Origin: Bufo bufo
Taxonomy: Eukaryota > Chordata > Amphibia > Anura > Bufonidae
Direction of reading: 5' to 3'
NCBI RefSeq assembly: GCF_905171765.1
Contig: NC_053390.1
Location: 138,727,468 to 138,791,467, forward strand
DNA: 64,000 nt
Both the position numbers and the translations under genes were made by a program. Under the pieces are notes generated by a model that saw only the letters and a list, made by a program, of their open reading frames with translations, did not search any database and had not been told where the DNA came from. This document shows, piece by piece, positions 31,416-42,609 of this stretch. How positions within the stretch are numbered: position 1 is the first letter of the stretch; each line of letters opens with the position of its first letter.

Positions 31416-33061
31416 GGTGTAGAGAGAATTGTCTCACAGCGACTTTTGCAGAGGTGTCTACTAAAACTGTGCCATCATTTCTCTCTGATTTCTCGGACGT
31501 GTTTTCCGAGAGCGGTGTTCAGGAGCTACCTCCTCACCGGGAGTTTGACTGTCCCATTAACCTCATTCCCGGCGCCAAGCTGCCAAAAGCACGCCTCTAC
31601 AATCTCTCACAACCGGAAAGAATCGCAATGCGAACTTATATCTCCGAGAGTCTCGAGAAGGGGCATATTCGTCCCTCAAAGTCACCTGTGGCCGCGGGTT
31701 TTTTTTTTGTTAAAAAAAAAGATGGCTCTCTGAGACCTTGCCTAGATTTTAGGGAGCTGAACCGTATCACGATTCGCGATCCCTATCCCCTTCCTCTGAT
31801 CCCGGACCTCTTCAACCAAATTGTTGGGGCCAAGGTGTTTTCCAAATTGGATTTGAGAGGCGCGTACAACCTGGTCAGGGTCAGAGAGGGGGATGAATGG
31901 AAAACGGCCTTTAATACCCCTAACGGGCATTTCGAGAATCTCGTTATGCCTTTCGGCCTGATGAATGCTCCGGCCGTCTTTCAGCATTTTGTTAATAGTA
32001 TTTTCTACAATTTAATGGGGAAATTTGTATTGGTGTATCTTGATGATATTTTGATTTTTTCCCCTGATGTTCAGACCCATCAGGATCATCTTTTTCAGGT
32101 TCTGCAGATTCTGCGGGAAAATAAATTGTACGCCAAGCTGGAGAAATGTCTTTTTATGGTATCGGAGATTCAATTTCTGGGTTTTCTCCTCTCTGCTTCT
32201 GGTTTTCGCATGGATCCGGAGAAGGTCCGTGCTGTACTTGAGTGGGAGCTTCCTGAGAATCAGAAGGCATTGATGCGCTTTCTGGGTTTTGCGAACTATT
32301 ACAGAAAGTTCATTTTGAATTATTCCTCTGTTGTCAAACCCCATACTGACATGACAAAAAAGGGGGCGGATTTTTCCTCTTGGTCGGAGGAGCCGCTTGC
32401 AGCCTTTTCTAAGATTAAAGAGAGTTTTGCGTCTGCTCCCGTCTTGGTGCATCCCGATGTTTCCTTACCTTTTATTGTTGAGGTGGATGCTTCCGAGGTG
32501 GGTGTGGGTGCGGTTTTGTCCCAGGGCCCTTCTCCTGCCAAATGGCGACCCTGTGCCTTTTTCTCTAAAAAACTCTCCTCGGCAGAGAGAAACTATGATG
32601 TGGGAGATAGGGAGTTGTTGGCCATCAAGTTGGCTTTCGAGGAATGGCGCCATTGGTTGGAGGGGGCCAGGCACCCTATCACCGTTTTTACCGACCATAA
32701 GAATCTGGCATACTTGGAGTCGGCCAGGCGTATGAATCCGAGACAGGCCAGATGGTCTCTGTTCTTCTCCAGATTCAATTTTGTTGTTACATTCCGACCT
32801 GGGATAAAAAATGTGAAGGCTGATGCTCTCTCTCGCTGTTTTCCGGGAGGAGGAAACTCCGAGGACCCGGGTCCCATTTTGGTGGAGGGGGTAGTTGTTT
32901 CTGCTCTATATTCCGATTTGGAGGCCGAGGTCCAGGCTGCCCAGACTGAGGCACCTGCCCGTTGTCCTTCTGGGAAGTTGTTCGTGCCTCCTGAGCTACG
33001 TCACAAACTCTTTAAAGGGTTTCTATCACTTCGTTTCACCTATTTAGCTTTCAGACACTAG
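31416..33061 (+). pseudogene. Gypsy pol: reverse transcriptase and RNase H, interrupted
   Basis: The open frame carries the approach to the palm (LYNLSQPERIAMRTYI), FRELNRITIRDPYPLPLIPD, LDLRGAYNLVRV, FGLMNAPAVFQ, and the catalytic YLDD box at 32036-32047. RNase H follows, with VEVDASEVGVGAVLSQ, DRELLAIKLAFEEW, TDHKNL and ADALSR. The frame continues into the zinc-binding start of integrase but runs into the MITE at 33016 and stops at 33061 inside it. The protease region is missing upstream. All visible RT and RNase H motifs are intact, in keeping with the young age of the insertion. Confidence 0.9.
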
Positions 33062-33694
33062 CGATCCGCTAGTGTCTGATTTATCTAACCATCCTAATAT
33101 AAGAGCTTATTGTCCTGCCGTTTAGCTAAAAAAATAACTTATATAGATATGCAAATGAGCCTCTAGGTGCTATGGGGGCGTGATTAGCACCTAGAGGCTC
33201 CGTCTACCTTAGCAAACTGCCGCCGCCCAGCGCGTCCCTCCAGCCCGCCCATCTCCTCCGGAATACGATGCTCCTCGTATTCGGCGCATGCGCAGTGAAT
33301 GTCTGATCGCTTCCCTGCTCAGACATCTCCACTGCGCCTGCGCCGATGACGTCATAGTGCTCCGAGGAACAGGCGCAGTGGAGATGTCTGAGCAGGGAAG
33401 CGATCAGACATTCACTGCGCATGCGCCGAATACGAGGAGCATCGTATTCCGGAGGAGATGGGCGGGCTGGAGGGACGCGCTGGGCGGCGGCAGTTTGTTA
33501 AGGTAGACGGAGCCTCTAGGTGCTAATCACGCCCCCATAGCACCTAGAGGCTCATTTGCATATCTATATAAGTTATTTTTTTAGCTAAACGGCAGGACAA
33601 TAAGCTCTTATATTAGGATGGTTAGATAAAGCAGACACTAGCGGATCGCTAGTGTCTGAAAGCTAAATAGGTGAAACGAAGTGATAGAAACCCT
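33016..33694. mobile_element. Near-perfect palindromic MITE inside pol (TTAA flanked)
   Basis: It starts AGGGTTTCTATCACTTCG and ends with the inverse, flanked by TTAA at 33012-33015 and 33695-33698. The arms are 33016-33340 and 33370-33694, both 325 bp, around a 29-bp loop containing TGACGTCA. I saw about two mismatches between arms. The TTAA and AGGG terminus suggest a Kolobok-type MITE. It has no coding capacity. Confidence 0.9.
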
Positions 33695-33698
33695 TTAA

Positions 33699-35043
33699 GG
33701 AGCATCATGATACGGTTCTTGCTGGTCACCCCGGGAGTAGAGCCACGGTAGATCTCATTGCTCGGAGATTTTGGTGGCCGGCTCTTCGTAAGTCGGTGGA
33801 GGGTTTTGTGGCTGCTTGTGAGACGTGCGCTCGCGCTAAGGTCCCTCGTTCACGGCCTTCAGGTTCCCTTCTCCCGTTATCCATACCTTCCCGTCCTTGG
33901 ACACACCTGTCCATGGACTTTATCACGGATCTTCCTCGTTCCTCGGGGAAGTCGGTGATCCTGGTGGTGGTGGACCGTTTTAGCAAGATGGCTCATTTCG
34001 TACCTTTCCCTGGTTTACCCAATGCTAAAACGTTGGCGCAAGCTTTTGTCGACCATATTTTTAAATTGCACGGCATTCCCTCTGATATTGTTTCCGATAG
34101 AGGCACGCAGTTTGTGTCCAGGTTCTGGAAGGCTTTCTGTTCTCGCCTGGGGGTTCGGCTGTCCTTCTCTTCTGCTTTTCACCCGCAGTCGAATGGTCAG
34201 ACTGAGCGCCTCAATCAGAATCTGGAGACATATTTGCACTGTTTTGTGGCAGAGAACCGGGAGGATTGGTGTTCATTTCTCCCTCTTGCTGAGTTTGCTC
34301 TGAACAACCGTCGTCAGGAATCTTCTGATAAGTCACCATTCTTTGGTGCATATGGGTTCCATCCGCAGTTTGGGACATTCTCGGGAGGGGCTCTTTCTGG
34401 TTTACCTGAGGAGGAGAGATTTTCCTCGTCTTTGTCTACCATTTGGCAAAAGATTCAGAGTAATCTTAAAAAGATGAGTGAGAGGTATAGGCGTGTGGCT
34501 GATAAGAGACGTGTGCCTGGTCCGGACCTGAATGTGGGTGATCTGGTGTGGTTGTCTACAAGAAATATTAAACTGAAGGTTCCCTCCTGGAAATTGGGTC
34601 CCAAGTTTATTGGGCCTTATAAAATCTTGTCAGTCATCAATCCTGTTGCCTTCCGTCTTGATCTTCCACGGGTTTGGAAGATACATAATGTATTTCACAG
34701 ATCTCTCTTAAAACCATATGTCCAGCCCACGGTACCCTCCTCTTTGCCTCCTCCTCCGATTTTGGTTGATGGCAATCTGGAGTTTGAGGTTTCCAGAATT
34801 GTGGACTCTCGCATTGTCCGCGGTTCTCTTCAGTACCTCGTTCATTGGAAGGGTTATGGTCCAGAGGAGAGGATGTGGGTTCCGGTGTCGGACATTAAAG
34901 CCACTCGCCTCATCAGGGCATTTCATAGGGCTCATCCTGAGAAGGTGGGTCCTGGGTGTCCGGAGTCCACCCGTAGAGGGGGGGGTACTGTCACTACCAG
35001 AGCTTTGGGACGTTCTCACAGCTCTGTTTCTCCACCCCTGTGA
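33699..35043 (+). pseudogene. Gypsy pol: integrase with C-terminal chromodomain
   Basis: After the MITE the frame resumes in the integrase zinc-binding region (two histidines near 33702 and 33726, then CETC). The core has Asp at 33916 (MDFITDL), Asp at 34096 (SDRGTQF) and Glu at 34204 (QTERLNQ), a D-D-35-E arrangement. A GPY/F-like module (FIGPYKILSVINPVAFRLDL) follows. A chromodomain comes last (EFEVSRIVDSRIV, then YLVHWKGYGPEERMWVP), which would tether integration to chromatin. The frame ends at 35043, inside the 3' LTR. It is separated from the reverse transcriptase only by the MITE. Confidence 0.9.
34975..34988 (+). other. Polypurine tract of the Gypsy element
   Basis: AGAGGGGGGGG followed by TAC lies directly before the 3' LTR start at 34989, the expected place for the plus-strand primer. 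Confidence 0.85.
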
Positions 35044-35631
35044 TGATGTCACTACTAGAGCTGGGAGGAGTTCTCACTGCTCTGTTTACTTTTGGTTTCC
35101 TTCCTCCCAGCTGTTCCTCATGCGTTTGATTTCCCTCTCTTTATATCACCCCTCCTCCTATTGTAGGGCGTGGATTATAGTTCTCATTTCAGTGGTAGCT
35201 CTTGCTTTAGTATCTTCACTTGTAGCTATCAGTTCACTGGACCTGTGTTCTGCTGCAGCAAGCACTCCGGATATTGCCAGCTGTCCTTGGATCCGTCTTC
35301 TCTGCGGCTGCAACACCTTCAGCTAAGTGTACAGACATTGTTGTGTACCTGATTAGTTTCTGACTGGATCTGAGGTGGCCACGGTTCCCTCCATATACTG
35401 AGTAGGGCACCGATGGCCGTGCCCCTTCCACTATTGTAGGGGTTACAGTGGTCATCAGTCTTAGGTACGTGGGCATGCCTCGTTCCGCCATTTGGATCCG
35501 GGCATGTGCTTTAGCAGCATAGGTAGAGCTTTGAGGGTCTGACAGGGGTCACCCTTTATCCTCCCTAGTTTGGGTCCAGTCAGTAGCTCTTTTACTGTGT
35601 ATACTATTGTTGCTCACATACATTCGTGACA
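34989..35631 (+). repeat. Gypsy 3' LTR, 643 bp
   Basis: It is equal in length to the 5' LTR, with the same TG...CA ends, followed by GGTGG. Differences from the 5' LTR include TTCCCTCC for TTGCCTCC and CACCGATGG for CACGGGTGG. Confidence 0.95.
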
Positions 35632-35809
35632 GGTGGCCATAATCGCTTGCTCACAGTTCGCTCCTCCATAAACAGTTCATGAACCCGTACCAGTAAGTTC
35701 CGTGAGGTGCGGCATGTTGCGCCATCTTGTTAGAAAATGTATCAAAGATAACGTCGTGGCACTCTGCTTAATTCTGCCGCTACCGGATGTTGGGTTCCCA
35801 CCCCGTTGT

Positions 35810-36426
35810 ATCAAATAATAGAAAACTCCAGCGATGTGCGGTGCAAAAAGAAAGTTTTTTTTTTATTATTGGAATTGCGGCAATTTTGCACGTGACTTTT
35901 TGGCCATACACATAGGCCTTCATCAGACTGAAATGTACAGGAAAACAAAAAACAAAGTTACAATTTATATCTAGGTAAGTATATTACATGATAAGTGGTA
36001 CCACACAGAACTTAATCTAGAAATGATAATGCATAATTGAAAATTCATGACCAAGATTGCTTCCGGTGTAGTCCATCCCGGAATTCTGTGATTAAGGCCA
36101 TTCAGACATATCTCTAAAATCCAAAAGTCAAGGTAAAGACATATCTCTTGATGCAAAAGTCAAAGTAAAGTAAATCTATACCTGTAATGTCACACAGAGG
36201 AATATAGGACAAAAATTATATCTCTATAATTTTATAATTTTATAAAGGGAGTCATCAGAAGGACAAGAAAATCAAAAAAGTTCAAAAAGAGAGACCATAT
36301 GATATAGGCTGTCTGGCATATCAGAAATAAATTATCAGAAATAAATTATACACAAAATTACACACTAAATTACACCAACACTGACCTACGCCAAATGGCG
36401 TAAGATTGATTCCAAGAGCCATTAAA
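35810..36426. other. Unassigned interspersed-repeat-like sequence
   Basis: AT-rich sequence including GGCCTTCATCAGACTGAAAT, a phrase seen in some dispersed vertebrate repeats, though I cannot assign a family. It lies between remnants of the IS630-like host element. No coding sequence was seen. Confidence 0.35.
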
Positions 36427-36834
36427 TATATATGATGTAGAGTCTATCCATATAAATGATAATGTGCAGCAAGATTGACTGGACCATAAAGCAAACAACA
36501 TCACATATAGTATAAATTAATAGGTCACATCACACTATGTCCACATATGTATATAATGTTATCGGTATCTGTAAGGAGCCCCCATGGTGGGTATTACATC
36601 TGTGGCACTATATCCCTGATATATTCTGCATAATAGATTTACCTAGAGCTGCTTTTTGGTGCTGTCTTGGCGATGCTGGGGGCTTCTTACAGATACCGAT
36701 AACATTATATACATATGTGGACATAGTGTGATGTGACCTATTAATTTATACTATATGTGATGTTGTTGGCTTTATGGTCCAGTCAATCTTGCTGCACATT
36801 ATCATTTATAGGGATAGACTCTACATCATATATA
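36427..36834. repeat. Large inverted repeat, arms of about 158 bp
   Basis: The left arm (about 36427-36584, ending in TCTGTAAGGAGCCCCCA) pairs with the right arm (about 36676-36834, starting TGGGGGCTTCTTACAGA). A 90-bp spacer separates them. A few mismatches are seen, such as CCATATAAATG against CATTTATAGGG. The superfamily and target site are unclear. Confidence 0.8.
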
Positions 36835-36869
36835 TAAAAAAAAAAAAATTGTTCATGGTAATGCACCTA

Positions 36870-37305
36870 TAATGCAAACGCTTGTATCCGTTCAGAACGG
36901 ATCCGTTTGCATTATTCTTTTTAAAAAAAAAGCATAAGTCAAAACTGATCCGTCCTGACTTACATTGAAAGTCAATGGGGGACGGATATGTTTTCAACTG
37001 TACCATGTTGTGTCAGTGAAAACTGATCCGTCCCCATTGACTTACATTGTAAGTCAGGACGGATCCGTTTGGCTCCGCATCACCAGGCGGACACCAAAAT
37101 GCTGCAAGCAGCGTTTTGGTGTCCGCATCCAGAGCAGAATGGAGGCGGAATGGAGGCGGAACGGAGCCAAATTGATGCATTCTGAACGGATCCTTATCCA
37201 TTCAGAATGCATTGGGGCTGAACTGATCCGTTTTGAACCGTTTGTGAGATCCCTGAAATGGATCTCACAAATGGAGTTCAAAACGCCAGTGTGAAAGTAG
37301 CCTAA
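36870..37305. mobile_element. MITE-like repeat rich in GGATCCGT motifs
   Basis: The segment contains repeated AACGGATCCGTTT and TGATCCGTCC motifs, internal inverted pairs (CTTACATTGAAAGTCAATGG against CCATTGACTTACATTGTAAG), and ends AACGCCAGTGTGAAAGTAGC. I recognise this as a common frog dispersed-repeat style, but the superfamily is not certain. Confidence 0.55.
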
Positions 37306-38047
37306 ATTGCAGTATTCACAGTTGATTTGAAGAAAATTGGGCCCACTATTCGTGTTCCAGTATCTTGTATCCTGTTAATTTACGTGACCTGATAAATGAA
37401 ACCAAGCTTTGTTCATCATAAAGTACAGCAATGGGTCCAAATGCCTGTCATAGTCAGCAACGAAGTCCAGTAATTTACACGTTTAGCTTTGTCAGACTCT
37501 TTCAGTTTCTACACAAGTTATGCTGTACGGTTCAGAGATTTCAACACTCACTGACACGTCATTTGTGATACACCAACAGTGTACGATAAAATCAAGTAGA
37601 TTTTTAGGGGCTACTTGTAGTCCACTGCTGAATTTCATGTACAACTTCAGCCGTCCTGATCGATGGAGGCCTCGTTCTCTTCATGTTTTTAACAGAGCCA
37701 ATCCGATTCCATATCCAAAGCAGACTCTAAAAATAATGTTTAGCCTGTGGTTTTGTTCCTGGGTACTTGTCGGCAAAGGTCTCTTGAATTTCCTTAATTG
37801 ATCTGCTTTGCACATTGCCTTCCACAATCATTATTCACTGTGTGGGAGAACACCATCTTTCTGACACTTTTATCAAAATAAATCAATCTTAGATGCCCAT
37901 AGAAACCAGAGGTCAACTTGCAGTTCCTACAGGGCTCTGAAAAATCGAAAGCTGAGCTCTTATTGGTCGCTATGGACAACTAAGACAGATTTACTATTAG
38001 GCATTTTGATTTGGAGGAGGGAATACTTTTTCATGGGCCACCCTGTA

Positions 38048-38423
38048 TAAATAATTTTAAAATAGCATTTTTCAGGGTTAGAGGACCAGATTTTGACAAG
38101 AAAGCTATGGTTATGTTTTGGGAAATCTACCCTCTGTGTACTTACACTGAAACTGATTTTGAAGGTGATAGACTCTCTTTAAAGGTAATTACTGTTTGAA
38201 AGTGTATGTAACTGTGCTTCATTCTTTTGAACTCATTTTTGTAAATTAAAGCCCTAGCTCAGAATTCTCCAACCTATTGTCCTCTAGCTGTTGCAAACCT
38301 TGGACTGCAGGCAATCTCTGACAGTAGTGCCATATTAATAAAAACTAAGAAACAATATGCATCTTCTTTACAGACTATGGGGTAGGAGTATATAAACAGA
38401 TGTAAAGGAAAACTGGATAGATA
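38048..38423. other. Unassigned sequence
   Basis: About 375 bp between the IS630-like element and the Tc1 derivative. I see no repeat shared with the rest of the window and no convincing gene. Confidence 0.45.
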
Positions 38424-38425
38424 TA

Positions 38426-39364
38426 CAGTACAGACCAAAAGTTTGGACACAGCTTCTCATTCAAAGAGTTTTCTTTATTTTCATGACTATGAAGGCATCA
38501 AAACTATGAATTAACACATGTGGAATTATATACATAACAAACAAGTGTGAAACTACTGAAAATATGTCATATTCTAGGTTCTTCAAAGTAGCCACCTTTT
38601 GCTTTGATTACTGCTTTGCACACTCTTGGCATTCTCTTGATGAGCTTCAAGAGGTAGTCCCCTGAAATGGTCTTCCAACAGTCTTGAAGGAGTTCCCAGA
38701 GATGCTTAGCACTTGTTGGCCCTTTTGCCTTCACTCTGCGGTCCAGCTCACCCCAAACCATCTCGATTGGGTTCAGGTCCGGTGACTGTGGAGGCCAGGT
38801 CATCTGGCGCAGCACCCCATCACTCTCCTTCATGGTCAAATAGCCCTTACTTTCAAAGTTTTCCCAATTTTTAGGCTGACTGACTGACCTTCATTTCTTA
38901 AAGTAATGATGGCCACTCGTTTTTCTTTACTTAGCTGGTTTTTTCTTGCCATAATACAAATTCTAACAGTCTATTCAGTAGGACTATCAGCTGTGTATCC
39001 ACCTGACTTCTCCTCAACGCAACTGATGGTCCCAACCCCATTTATAAGGCAAGAAATCCCACTTATTAAACCTGACAGGGCACACCCATGAAGTGAAATC
39101 CATTTCAGGGGACTACCTCTTGAAGCTCATCAAGAGAATGCCAAGAGTGTGCAAAGCAGTAATCAAAGCAAAAGGTGGCTACTTTGAAGAACCTAGAATA
39201 TGACATATTTTCAGTTGTTTCACACTTGTTTGTTATGTATATAATTCCACATGTGTTAATTCATAGTTTTGATGCCTTCAGTGTGAATCTACAATTTTCA
39301 TAGTCATGAAAATAAAGAAACCTCTTTGAATGAGAAGGTGTGTCCAAACTTTTGGTCTGTACTG
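38426..39364. mobile_element. Tc1 foldback derivative with two inverted 3' ends
   Basis: The ends CAGTACAGACCAAAAGTTTG and its inverse lie between TA dinucleotides (38424-38425 and 39365-39366). The left part is the minus-strand 3' end of a Tc1 transposase gene. The right part repeats the same 3' end on the plus strand (TCATCAAGAGAATGCCAAGA). The element is therefore two 3' halves in inverted array and lacks the N-terminal part of the gene. Confidence 0.85.
38570..38839 (-). pseudogene. Tc1 transposase, C-terminal fragment
   Basis: About 90 codons remain, including PPQSPDLNPIEMVWGELDRR, which carries the last catalytic acid and the conserved LNPIE-x-W region of Tc1 transposases. They end with KRMPRVCKAVIKAKGGYFEE. 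The N-terminal DNA-binding domain and the first two catalytic aspartates are absent, so it cannot be active. Confidence 0.9.
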
Positions 39365-39366
39365 TA

Positions 39367-40286
39367 CATATATTACATACTGTAGCATATGAGTTGTCAG
39401 CAAGTGAATTTCTTTATAAAGACAAAATACATCATCAATACATCAATACATTATACATAATGGAACAAAATGGAACCATTATTTGTGCGCATAGAAAAGT
39501 ATTAGGACGGAGCAAAATGGAATTCCTCTAAAAGGGTTCATTCCATCCCTAAATTCTGTTTTATTCTGTTATAACCTTGTTATAAGGGAACATTATAACG
39601 GAATTATGAATGCTGATGCAAACCCACCTTAAGGATATACATTGCCAGCATGTCAAGGCACTAATGGACAAAGGAGGCAGACTGTTCGGTAAGTAACAAT
39701 TATTATTATTTTTATTTTTTTAAGTATTCAATTGCAGTCTGTAGGACAAGCAATCAGAAAACTGCATATACAAGTCTCCTAATTGGAAAAAAAAATATTA
39801 TGTAAAATAAAAATAAAACATGTTTTAATAATTAAAAATTTAAAAATAGCAATTCAATCCGTTTCCCAATTTTCCACATGAAAATAAATAAATACAAAAA
39901 ACAAACATTATTGGTATTGTTGCATCCAAAAATGTATATACAGTATATCATTTTGAGTGTGTTATGAACACTGTAGCAGAAACAAAACTAGCTAATCACT
40001 GTTTTTTAGTCAAGTTAACCCCCTGAAAAAAAAAAGTGATCAAAACATTGTATTTACCCCAAACTGGAACTGGGACAGGTGAGTAACAACTGGTCCACAC
40101 AATGTCCCTGAAAATAATAGTGCCACACATAGTGCTTCCTGAAATTGATTGTGCCACATATAAAGTCCCATAAACATGAAAGTTCCACACACTTCACCCC
40201 TGAATATAATGGCATTCACACAGTACCCCTGAAAATAATAATGCCACACACGTTAGTGTCTTAAATCAACCCTTTCATGTGATCTG

Positions 40287-40288
<2 letters not shown>
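39367..40288. other. AT-rich sequence with a degenerate minisatellite
   Basis: No gene was seen. Between about 40080 and 40260 a degenerate unit of roughly 30-35 bp recurs (CCCTGAAAATAATAGTGCCACAC and variants near 40105, 40139, 40198, 40227). The stretch at 39740-39960 resembles the A-rich part of the piggyBac-type repeats but is badly decayed. Confidence 0.5.
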
Positions 40289-40318
<30 letters not shown>

Positions 40319-40319
40319 C

Positions 40320-40351
<32 letters not shown>

Positions 40352-40358
40352 AATATAT

Positions 40359-40392
<34 letters not shown>
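40289..40392. repeat. TA dinucleotide microsatellite
   Basis: About 100 bp of mostly alternating TA, interrupted by ACTATATGT, AAATATA and CACATA. Purely alternating runs reach about 30 bp. Confidence 0.95.
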
Positions 40393-40395
<3 letters not shown>

Positions 40396-40723
40396 GAAAG
40401 ATGGGGTTTTAAACATGGCATTGACTCTGAAGCTGAGCAGGCACCATAGCCATTTCTGCTGTGTTATATAGCAGACATCTGTCAGTAGTGTCTAAGATCA
40501 CAGATAACTCTAATCACCAACATTTAACCCCTCATATGCGATGGTCCTACTGACCAAAGGGCTCACTCATAACGAGATCACTAGAGCTATTTGGTTGCTA
40601 TGGCATCTAGTTGCCTTGGAAAAGTTCCCAGACCTACATAGCAAAGTTGTGATTCAGCCCTGCCTTTGGCAGGACTCAGTAAAAACATAGCAATTTTACC
40701 ATGCACTGCAGTAAACCATTGCA

Positions 40724-40747
40724 GTATAGAAACATAGAAACATAGAA
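40724..40747 (-). repeat. CR1 3' octamer repeat
   Basis: Read on the minus strand, ATTCTATG, TTTCTATG and TTTCTATA follow one another. This is the 8-bp microsatellite at which CR1 reverse transcription starts. Confidence 0.85.
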
Positions 40748-40821
40748 TGTGTCGGCAGATAAGAACCATTTGGCCCATCTAGTCTGCCCAATAAACTGAA
40801 TACTATGAATAGCCCTTGGCC

Positions 40822-42609
40822 CTATCTTATATGAAGGATGGCCTTATGCCTATCCCATGCATGCTTAAACTCCTTCACTGTATTTGCAGCTACCACTTCT
40901 GCAGGAAGGCTATTCCATGCATCCACTACTCTCTCAGTAAAGTAATACTTCCTGATATTACTTTTAAACCTTTGCCCCTCTAATTTAAAACGATGTCCTC
41001 TTGTAGCAGTTTTTCTTCTTTTAAATATTCTCCCCTCTTTTACCTTGTTGATTCCCTTTATGTATTTAAAAGTTTCTAACATATCCCCTCTGTCTCGTCT
41101 TTCTTCCAAGCTATACATGTTAAGGTCCTTTAATCTTTCCTGGTAAGTTTTATCCTGCAATCCATGTACTAGTTTAGTAGCTCTTCTCTGAACTCTCTCC
41201 AAAGTATCAATATCCTTCTCGAGATATGGTCTCCAGTACTGCACACAATACTCCAAATGTGGTCTCACTAGTGCTCTGTAGAGCGGCATGAGCACCTCCC
41301 TTCTTTCTATTGGTATTGCCTCTCCCTATACACCCAAGCATTCTGCTAGCATTTCCTGCTGCTCTATGACATTGTCTGCCTACCTTTAAGTCTTCTGAAA
41401 TAATGACCCCTAAATCTCTTTCCTCAGATACTGAGGTTAGGACTGTATCACTGATTTAATATTCTGCTCTTGGGTTTTTACGCCCCAGGTGCATTATCTT
41501 GCACTTATCAACATTAAATTTTAGTTGCCCGATTTTTGACCATTCCTCGAGTTTGCCTAAATCATTTTCCATTTGGTGTATCCCTCCAGGAACATCAACC
41601 CTGTTACAAATCTTTGTGTCATCAGCAAAAAGACACACCTTACCATCGAGGCCTTCTGCAATTTCGCTGATAAAGATATTAAACAATATGGGTCCCAGAA
41701 CAGATCCCTGAGGTACCCCACTGGTAACAAGACTATGGTCTGAATATACTCAATTGACTACAACCCTCTGTTGTCTGTCTCTCAGCCACTGCGTAATCCA
41801 TTCAACAATATGGGAATCCAAGCACAAAGACTGCAATTTATTGATAAGCCTTCTATGTGGGACAGTATCAAAAGCCTTACTAATGTCTAGATAAGCGATG
41901 TCTACTGCACCTCCGCCATCTATTATTTTAGTCACCCAATCAAAAAAATCAATAAGATTAGTTTGACATGATCTCCCTGAAGTAAACCCATGCTGTTTTT
42001 AATCTTTCAATCCATGGGATTTTAGATGTTCCACAATCATCTCCTTAAGTATGGTTTCCATTAATTTCCCCACTATTGATGTCAAGCTTACTGGCCTATA
42101 GTTGCACGATTCCTCCCTACTACCTTTCTTGTGAATGGGCACAACATTTGTTAATTTCCAATCTTCTGGGACGACTCCTGTTACCAGTGGTTGGTTAAAT
42201 AAATCTGTTAATGGTTTTGCTAGTTCACTGCTAAGCTGTTTTAATAGCTTTGGGTGTATCCCATCGGGCCCAGTGACTTATTTGTATTAATTTTAGACAG
42301 CTGACTTAGAACCTCTTCCTCTGTAAAGACACATGCATCAAAAGATTCATTAGTCTTCCTTCCTAACTGAGGTCCTTTTCCTTAATTTTCCTTTGTAAAA
42401 ACTGAACAGAAGTATTAATTGATGCAGTCAGCTAGTTCTTTATCTTCTTCCATATAGCTTCCTTCTTTTGTTTTTAATTTGGTAATTCCTTGTTTTAGTT
42501 TCCTTTTTTCATTTATGTATCTGAGAAAATGTCTTATCACCTTTTTTCACTGGCTTTTTCACCTTCTCTTCTGCCTGTGCTTTAGAAGCTCTTATAACTT
42601 GTTTGGCCT
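40822..42609 (-). pseudogene. CR1 ORF2, reverse transcriptase portion (broken)
   Basis: Separate open segments carry the palm region (AYLDISKAFDTVPHRRLINK at about 41890), the catalytic box FADD at 41618-41629 (FADDTKICNRVD), and the C-terminal region (LVRPHLEYCVQYWRPYLEKD near 41270, with PAEVVAANTVKEFKHAWD near 40870). Stops and frameshifts separate them, for example around 41300-41455 and 41690-41745. The order and motifs match CR1/L2-clade reverse transcriptases. The enzyme would copy the element's RNA at nicked target DNA, but this copy is dead. Confidence 0.85.

Larger units (their letters stand above)
30509..35636 (+). mobile_element. Gypsy chromovirus-type LTR retrotransposon with GGTGG target duplication
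   Basis: Two 643-bp LTRs begin TGTCACTACC and end CATTCGTGACA. The direct flanks GGTGG (30509-30513 and 35632-35636) are identical. The internal region keeps the start of gag, reverse transcriptase with RNase H, integrase and a C-terminal chromodomain. Most of gag and the protease are deleted, and a 679-bp MITE interrupts pol. The LTRs differ at about six positions by eye (about 0.9 percent), so the insertion is young. Confidence 0.95.
30209..38045 (-). mobile_element. Decayed IS630/Tc1-mariner-like element hosting later insertions
   Basis: The ends CAGGGTGGCTCATGAAAAA (30209) and its near-perfect inverse ending at 38045 are each flanked by TA (30207-30208 and 38046-38047). On the minus strand, fragments resemble a DDE transposase: near 37400-37310 a stretch reading WFHLSGHVN then TRYWN, and near 30508-30400 a stretch reading YLDLSTCDFFL then, after a frameshift, LDELNENITNFI. 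Stops and frameshifts are abundant. The Gypsy element at 30514-35631 and repeats at about 35810-37305 were inserted later. Confidence 0.7.

Noticed and set aside
40289..40392. Functional AT-rich element such as a replication origin
   Set aside because: It is a plain TA microsatellite with no accompanying motif.
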